Under the pieces are notes generated by a model. The model saw nothing but the letters and a program-made list of their open reading frames with translations. It searched no databases and had not been told where the DNA came from. Positions 59,322 through 64,000 of a stretch of DNA of 64,000 bases are shown here, in pieces. This DNA is from Marsupella aquatica (lineage: Eukaryota; Marchantiophyta). Location: NCBI GenBank assembly GCA_973895155.1, contig OZ316893.1, positions 10,602,001 through 10,666,000 on the forward strand. The letters run 5' to 3'. The stretch's first letter is position 1, and each line of letters begins with the position of its first letter. A program made the position numbers and the translations under genes.

Positions 59322-61336
59322 CATGTATTATTTATTGTATATTATCACATTTTGATGTGTCAATACTTATATATGCATGATTACCTGTTTCTTGAATCTA
59401 AATTTTGTACAGAATAAAGCTTATTGGTGGGTGACTATTTTTAGTGAGTATTCCAATTCTCATAATCTGGTGCATTACCATTTTTTGTGCATGTTCTTAT
59501 TCTCATAATCTGGTGCCTGAAAATATACAGTTGAGTAATCTTTTTCCAAACAATACTTATTTAATACAACAACCAAGGTCAGGGCAGGAACCCTAATATG
59601 GCTCGCCAGGAACGAGCACTTCTTCAATTCAGGCAGACATAGACTCTTTGACATCAATACGCTCCTGGCTTTGATGCTTAACAATCTTCTTGGTGCTTGT
59701 GAGAACTCTGGCCCTAGTAGGAAACATACTCGTCTCTTAAGGGCTAAGGAGGTAAAGATGACAGAATGATCTAAATGGCTTCCAAAGCTCGAAAGCCGCT
59801 TATATGCCTAGAATGGTGACACTTGTCTTGATGAACAACTGTGTTCACAGGAATCGCCCTTTGTCTCTGATCGGGACCACATCCCCTGGTGTTCCCTGTT
59901 TTAGAATTTAGAATTAGATTGGCACTCACATTGCCTTTGGTTGACGCGGACACTCCTCTCTTACTGGTGTCCTTTTCTGTTTTGATTGCATTTCATGCTC
60001 TTCTGTGGTCTGCCCTCGTGGCTTTGTTACCTTTTTGGCCCCCTTTCCCGTGGGGTTAGCGAGTTTTATTGGAAAAAACAAAGGGGAAAAGGGGGGGGGA
60101 AGGGTCAGGGCAGGGTTCTAGACTATAAACTACAACCTGAATGTGTGAAAAAGCTTCCCGCCTGTTGTCTGTTGGCTTATTCTCACATTCCACAGGTAAG
60201 GTTCAAGCCTAGTAATGCTAGCCCCGACATTGGTTAATATGGTATGGGCAAATAAAGATGAGAAGGGACAAAATCCATGCAAAGAAAAAAAATTCATGCT
60301 ATTTCTTGTGCATCTTTGCCCTGCCCCTATATTTTGTTCTGCACCTTCACTTTCAGTTATGCCATGAGTTAGAGGCATAGAGACTTCACTCTAGCCAGTA
60401 GGCCTAGGGAGTAGATTTTGATTGCACTTGATTAGTTAGATTGGATTGTGCAATGACTGGTAACTCTATTGATTTGCCATTGTAAGGGGGCCCCTAGGGG
60501 CACTCAGATTGTCTGCAATGGGGGTGGGCTGGAAGATAGTGTGGTGGGACCAGTCAATGGACCCAGTTTCTAAACCCCCACCATATATAGCCCCAGTCCA
60601 TACACCTCAACATTGCAGGATGGTGTCGCCCCCCCCCCCAGCTGAGCAGTCCTGCATTCTTCCAAGCCCAATTGACAATTGCAACCAACCCTCTTGCATT
60701 TGATCAATCAAACTTCTCTCTAGCTGGCAAGTGCACTCACTACTTCATTGTGTTAGTGTGAAAGGTGGGACAGGTGAAGCTTGTTTGACCCTTCACAAAC
60801 CTGGATGCACGGGTGCCTCAATGGCAAGGAAAACTCTCTGATTGGTGGGGCTTTTTAGTGTGCAGCAGCGGTGGAAGTGCTCTAATTGGCCACCGTCCAT
60901 TTGCATAGATGCATAGGTGAACAGAAGGCACTCTTGCTCAATTCCCATCATAGGACCCTATATATATACCCTAAATTTTGTTTTATCAATTTTTTGAAAA
61001 TCATCAACTCTCTTAAAATGCGGTTGTTAGGGGAACAGAGATCTCTTGTTTGAGCCACATATAATCCTCTCTCGTGAACTAATGAGATGAGACAAAAAAT
61101 TGAAAATCCCCAGATATATGATATGCTCTTTCATATATGTGATTGTTGTGTGTGCAAAATGAGTACTTTGGTTTATCCACAATACTATGTACAAGAAAGT
61201 TTGACAATTTTGACATGCTTGGGTCATCCCATTGTTCACCTGATTCAATATAAACAGCATTTGTCCCCCTTGTCCTTGCCACATGTTTACAATATGTTTA
61301 TGCCACAATGCTAGACATCACAACAATCTTGTCTCC
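59322..61336. other. Intergenic, repeat families D and B
   Basis: Family D copy 2 lies at 60366-60431 and family B copy 3 at about 60900-61165. A C10-type run occurs near 60630. No gene is recognised. Confidence 0.45.
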
Positions 61337-61930
61337 CATTTTGGCACCTTTGTTCTTGGCAGAGTGGTATATCTCATCAAATGACTGCACAACAAACTGC
61401 TCAAAATCACATACATAGCACCAGGCGATCGGGGTGAGAGAGTTTAGCAAGTTTTTCCAAGAACTCAATAGGAATGAACCACCTACTAAAATGACGCTGC
61501 ACCAGTGATCTGGATTGAAATGGGACTGGCCGGCACGAAATAGGGGATCATGGTCCTTCCCCAACAGAGTGTGGTCCATGCCAAACCACGACTTGGAATC
61601 TGGCGTGTCTAAGATCAGTCGTAGATGGGGGCAACAAGGATCTTTGCACGACTGGAAGAGAGAACTGAGGAAAATATGGGGTGGATGGGTTTCCCCAAAG
61701 GTCCGACTATTTATCTAGATGTTTCTTTACTAATGGGAAGACGAGCCAACGGGGAGTTCACTCCAGACTTTGCGAACACTGCAACCTTGAAATTGACACT
61801 TGATCATCTTTTCTACACCTGATGTAAAGTTCCCTTCCAAAGGCAGGAGCTTAAGGCACTGCGGAACACAATGACTCTTAAGTATGTTACCAGAACTCTT
61901 TACAATTCCATTGATTTGGCCATCAACATT
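61337..61930 (+). pseudogene. Degraded LINE reverse-transcriptase C-terminal fragment (zf-RVT-like)
   Basis: Read across frames, the plus strand gives KRELRKIWGGWVSPKVRLFIW (about 61655-61720), like the W-x-V-P-K-V-R-L-F-x-W lead-in of plant zf-RVT regions. A CEHCN motif follows (Cys codons at 61771 and 61780), then DHLFYT near 61801-61820, the C-x2-C...HLF layout of that zinc-binding region. At least two frameshifts and several stops break it. No RT catalytic core is recognised upstream, so this is a short remnant. Confidence 0.45.
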
Positions 61931-62230
61931 CAAAAGCGCAACCCTAACCTACTTGTCCTTCATCATGAACTTGGTACCCATACTATTCACCAAGGTTTCA
62001 TGATGTTTTTATCACAATGTATAAGTAATATTGATTTATACACAAAGTACTTTGATGATGATTCATTGTTTAAATTTTTAGCGTTGAATGAGGTATTTTC
62101 ACCACAGATTTTTTCTATATTTAATCATTGTAGTGTCATCATGGATGGATTCATCACATTTTCATTTCTAATGGGCATCACTTTTCATACACGAAAAAGT
62201 GTGACAATGTTTAAGCAAGGACTCATTGTA
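61931..62230 (+). other. Continuation of the LINE-like fragment or unrelated open frame
   Basis: The frame 61871-62236 (121 codons) stays open after the zf-RVT-like remnant, but I recognise nothing in it. Confidence 0.2.
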
Positions 62231-62660
62231 AAATAAACAATAAATTTCATTACATTTTCATTGTATTATCAGTATCTCTTCAACTTGACAATAATATCTA
62301 GTGTCACTTGTATATTGAATCATCAGCTATTGATCATCGTTGCACTATTATAGTTTTGGAGTTGACATCAATGTGACGTCATCGTTGAATCAACATGTTT
62401 CAATTGTTGAATAACTTTCATTTCAGTGATATTTAATTGTGATTGCCTTCAATATTCCATATTGTGTCATTCATTATGCAATGAATTGTCAATGTTGTTT
62501 CCACACTGAAAAACATATCATGAATAGATAGTGACTCAACATTGTAAAATCATTGTGATTTCATTGTTGAATTATTGTGACATCACTATTGGTTTAGCAT
62601 GGACTCTTAAACAGTTTTGTGTTGTTTCATTGCCATTTCAATACCATTTCAACAACTAAT
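62231..62660. repeat. Degenerate ATTGTGA/TTGTTGAAT-rich array
   Basis: Variants of CATTGTGAtTTCATTGTTGAATTATTGTGACATCA recur many times in about 430 bp, with irregular spacing. This suggests an old satellite or slippage-built region rather than coding DNA. Confidence 0.5.
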
Positions 62661-64000
62661 CATTTTCATTTCAAGCAACATACATATTTCCCCGGTTTGG
62701 ACTTGTCCGACAAATGAGGGGTCTGGACCCCGACATCTAACATGTGTCACATCTGGCCCCACCCCTGTCCCGGCCGGCCACACCCAGCCCAACCAAGCCC
62801 CAACCTGGCCCCAGCCTGTCCTGGGCCAACCCTGACCGAGAGAAATAGGCAAATATGTGACATTTGACCCCTTTTAAAGCCAACAAATGACATCACAACA
62901 ATGTGTTTGTCAATTCAAAGCGGGCATATTTCCATTGATATTTGTTCATTATGTTTTTTAGTGACAATACTAACTTACAAAGGTGTTTCCCCTCATCTCT
63001 TCTTGTCCCCTCACCCTCTAGCTTCCCACTCACTCACTCCCTCCAAATATCCCTCCATGATTGTTTCCTTTGCCTGACTTTATGCCTCTCCCTTGCGCAA
63101 AGTGCCCTGCCCACCCTAACACAAGCCACCTGGGATAGACTATGTGTGAAATGGTGATTATTTCTAAAAACAAGGTAAAGTATCGGAAATCATAGAAATT
63201 TTTAAATTTTTAGAATCTATAAGGCCTCTTAAGCTAGTTATTCCAAGTTCAAACGGATTAAGGACAACTTAGAAGATGGGACGGCTTGGATGCCCATTGA
63301 CAGGATATCAAGACGGCAGCCAGATAAGCCATTTTCAGGAAATTGAGGACGGCTTGGACTTCCCCAAGTAAAAGATGGTCAGGATGGCAACAAAGTGCCG
63401 GCTTGGATGGCCCTATGTAAAGGACGTCCAGCTTTTCTTCATGATGCCGGCCCAATGCCTCCTACAACGGCTGGAGCAGAATATTGAAGACGTCTTGGAC
63501 GGCCTCTGTGTAGGGACATTCGGGACGTCCACCCGACCACGATCTAATAAGACGTCTGCGATGGCCCCGACCATTATTTTACAATTTCTTGGCAAGACGT
63601 CCATGGCGGCCAGTAGAAATGTGCGCGCCTCGAGCATCAGTGCTCACTCGTTAGGCCACCATTTCCTGCCTTTTCACTTACAAAAGAAGCACAATTGCTT
63701 AGGGATAGTGTAGCCCAAATATGAACCGGAATAGTTGAGGCATCAAGGTGTATTGAATCAGAAAATTCTCTGATTTCTGGAAATTGAAGAAATTACAGAT
63801 TTGAGAGCTTCACCTGATCAAAACTCCTTCACTTCTACTTTTTTCAGTTCTTTTCTTCTCCAGCAACAGCGTAGCTACCTTAGGCTCTTGTGACTCCATT
63901 CTTAAACCTCAATGCTTAACCATTTTAGAGAGTAGGGCGCTTCAATTTTCTCTGATTTCTAGAAGCTATGGCTACCAGAAGCTTACAAGTTAGTAAGACC
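62661..64000. other. Intergenic, no gene recognised
   Basis: A C-rich stretch lies at 62740-62835. From about 63270 to 63640 the sequence is GC-richer, with GACGGCTTGGA-like blocks recurring near 63281, 63349, 63399 and 63493. The rest shows no feature I can support. Confidence 0.4.

Noticed and set aside
61298-61579. Protein-like minus-strand frame (93 codons)
   Set aside because: The plus strand across the same DNA continues into the LINE zf-RVT-like remnant, so the minus frame is best seen as its mirror.
1-64000. CRISPR arrays, bacterial operons, rRNA genes, working tRNA genes
   Set aside because: I saw none. The spliced genes and plant-type repeats mark this as eukaryotic nuclear DNA.

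Overview
The window looks like nuclear DNA from a land plant, most likely a non-flowering one (moss, liverwort or lycophyte). The evidence is as follows. It is AT-rich and repeat-rich. Its genes have many short spliceosomal introns with GT..AG borders. It carries a plant-type cationic amino acid transporter and a plant-type TIMELESS homologue. It also carries a FAM21/WASHC2 gene, a WASH-complex subunit that flowering plants such as Arabidopsis are known to lack. A short TTTAGGG (plant telomere-type) motif is present. The exact species is inference and I cannot fix it from sequence alone.

Layout. 1-21.3 kb: no gene I can support. This part holds a complete PIF/Harbinger-type MITE (238-750), a foldback element inside a 76-bp direct repeat (4981-5311), members of several dispersed repeat families, short tandem duplications and microsatellites. 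21.4-23.7 kb, minus strand: a decayed reverse-transcriptase element with three stop codons, each explained by one C-to-T change. 28.35-32.36 kb, plus strand: a TIMELESS homologue in ten recognisable exons, with three one-base frameshifts and no C-terminal half; I call it a pseudogene or truncated copy. 32.4-37.3 kb: repeats, including a tRNA-derived SINE-like element. 37.37-43.7 kb, minus strand: an intact WASHC2/FAM21-like gene, 5' end uncertain. 44.6-49.1 kb: repeat mosaic and a near-perfect 82-bp hairpin. 49.18-57.23 kb, minus strand: an intact 14-exon cationic amino acid transporter gene (691 aa). 57.2-64 kb: its GC-rich upstream region, then repeats, including a worn LINE fragment with a zf-RVT-like motif.

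The genes do not form a pathway. WASHC2 belongs to endosomal actin regulation, the transporter to amino acid uptake or compartmentation, and TIMELESS to replication-fork protection. The transporter reads through 14 exons and WASHC2 through ten firmly placed exons with no frameshift. That makes poor base quality a weaker explanation for the three frameshifts in TIMELESS. Exon borders were assembled by eye from splice signals, reading phase and family resemblance. They are models, not transcript-supported annotations.
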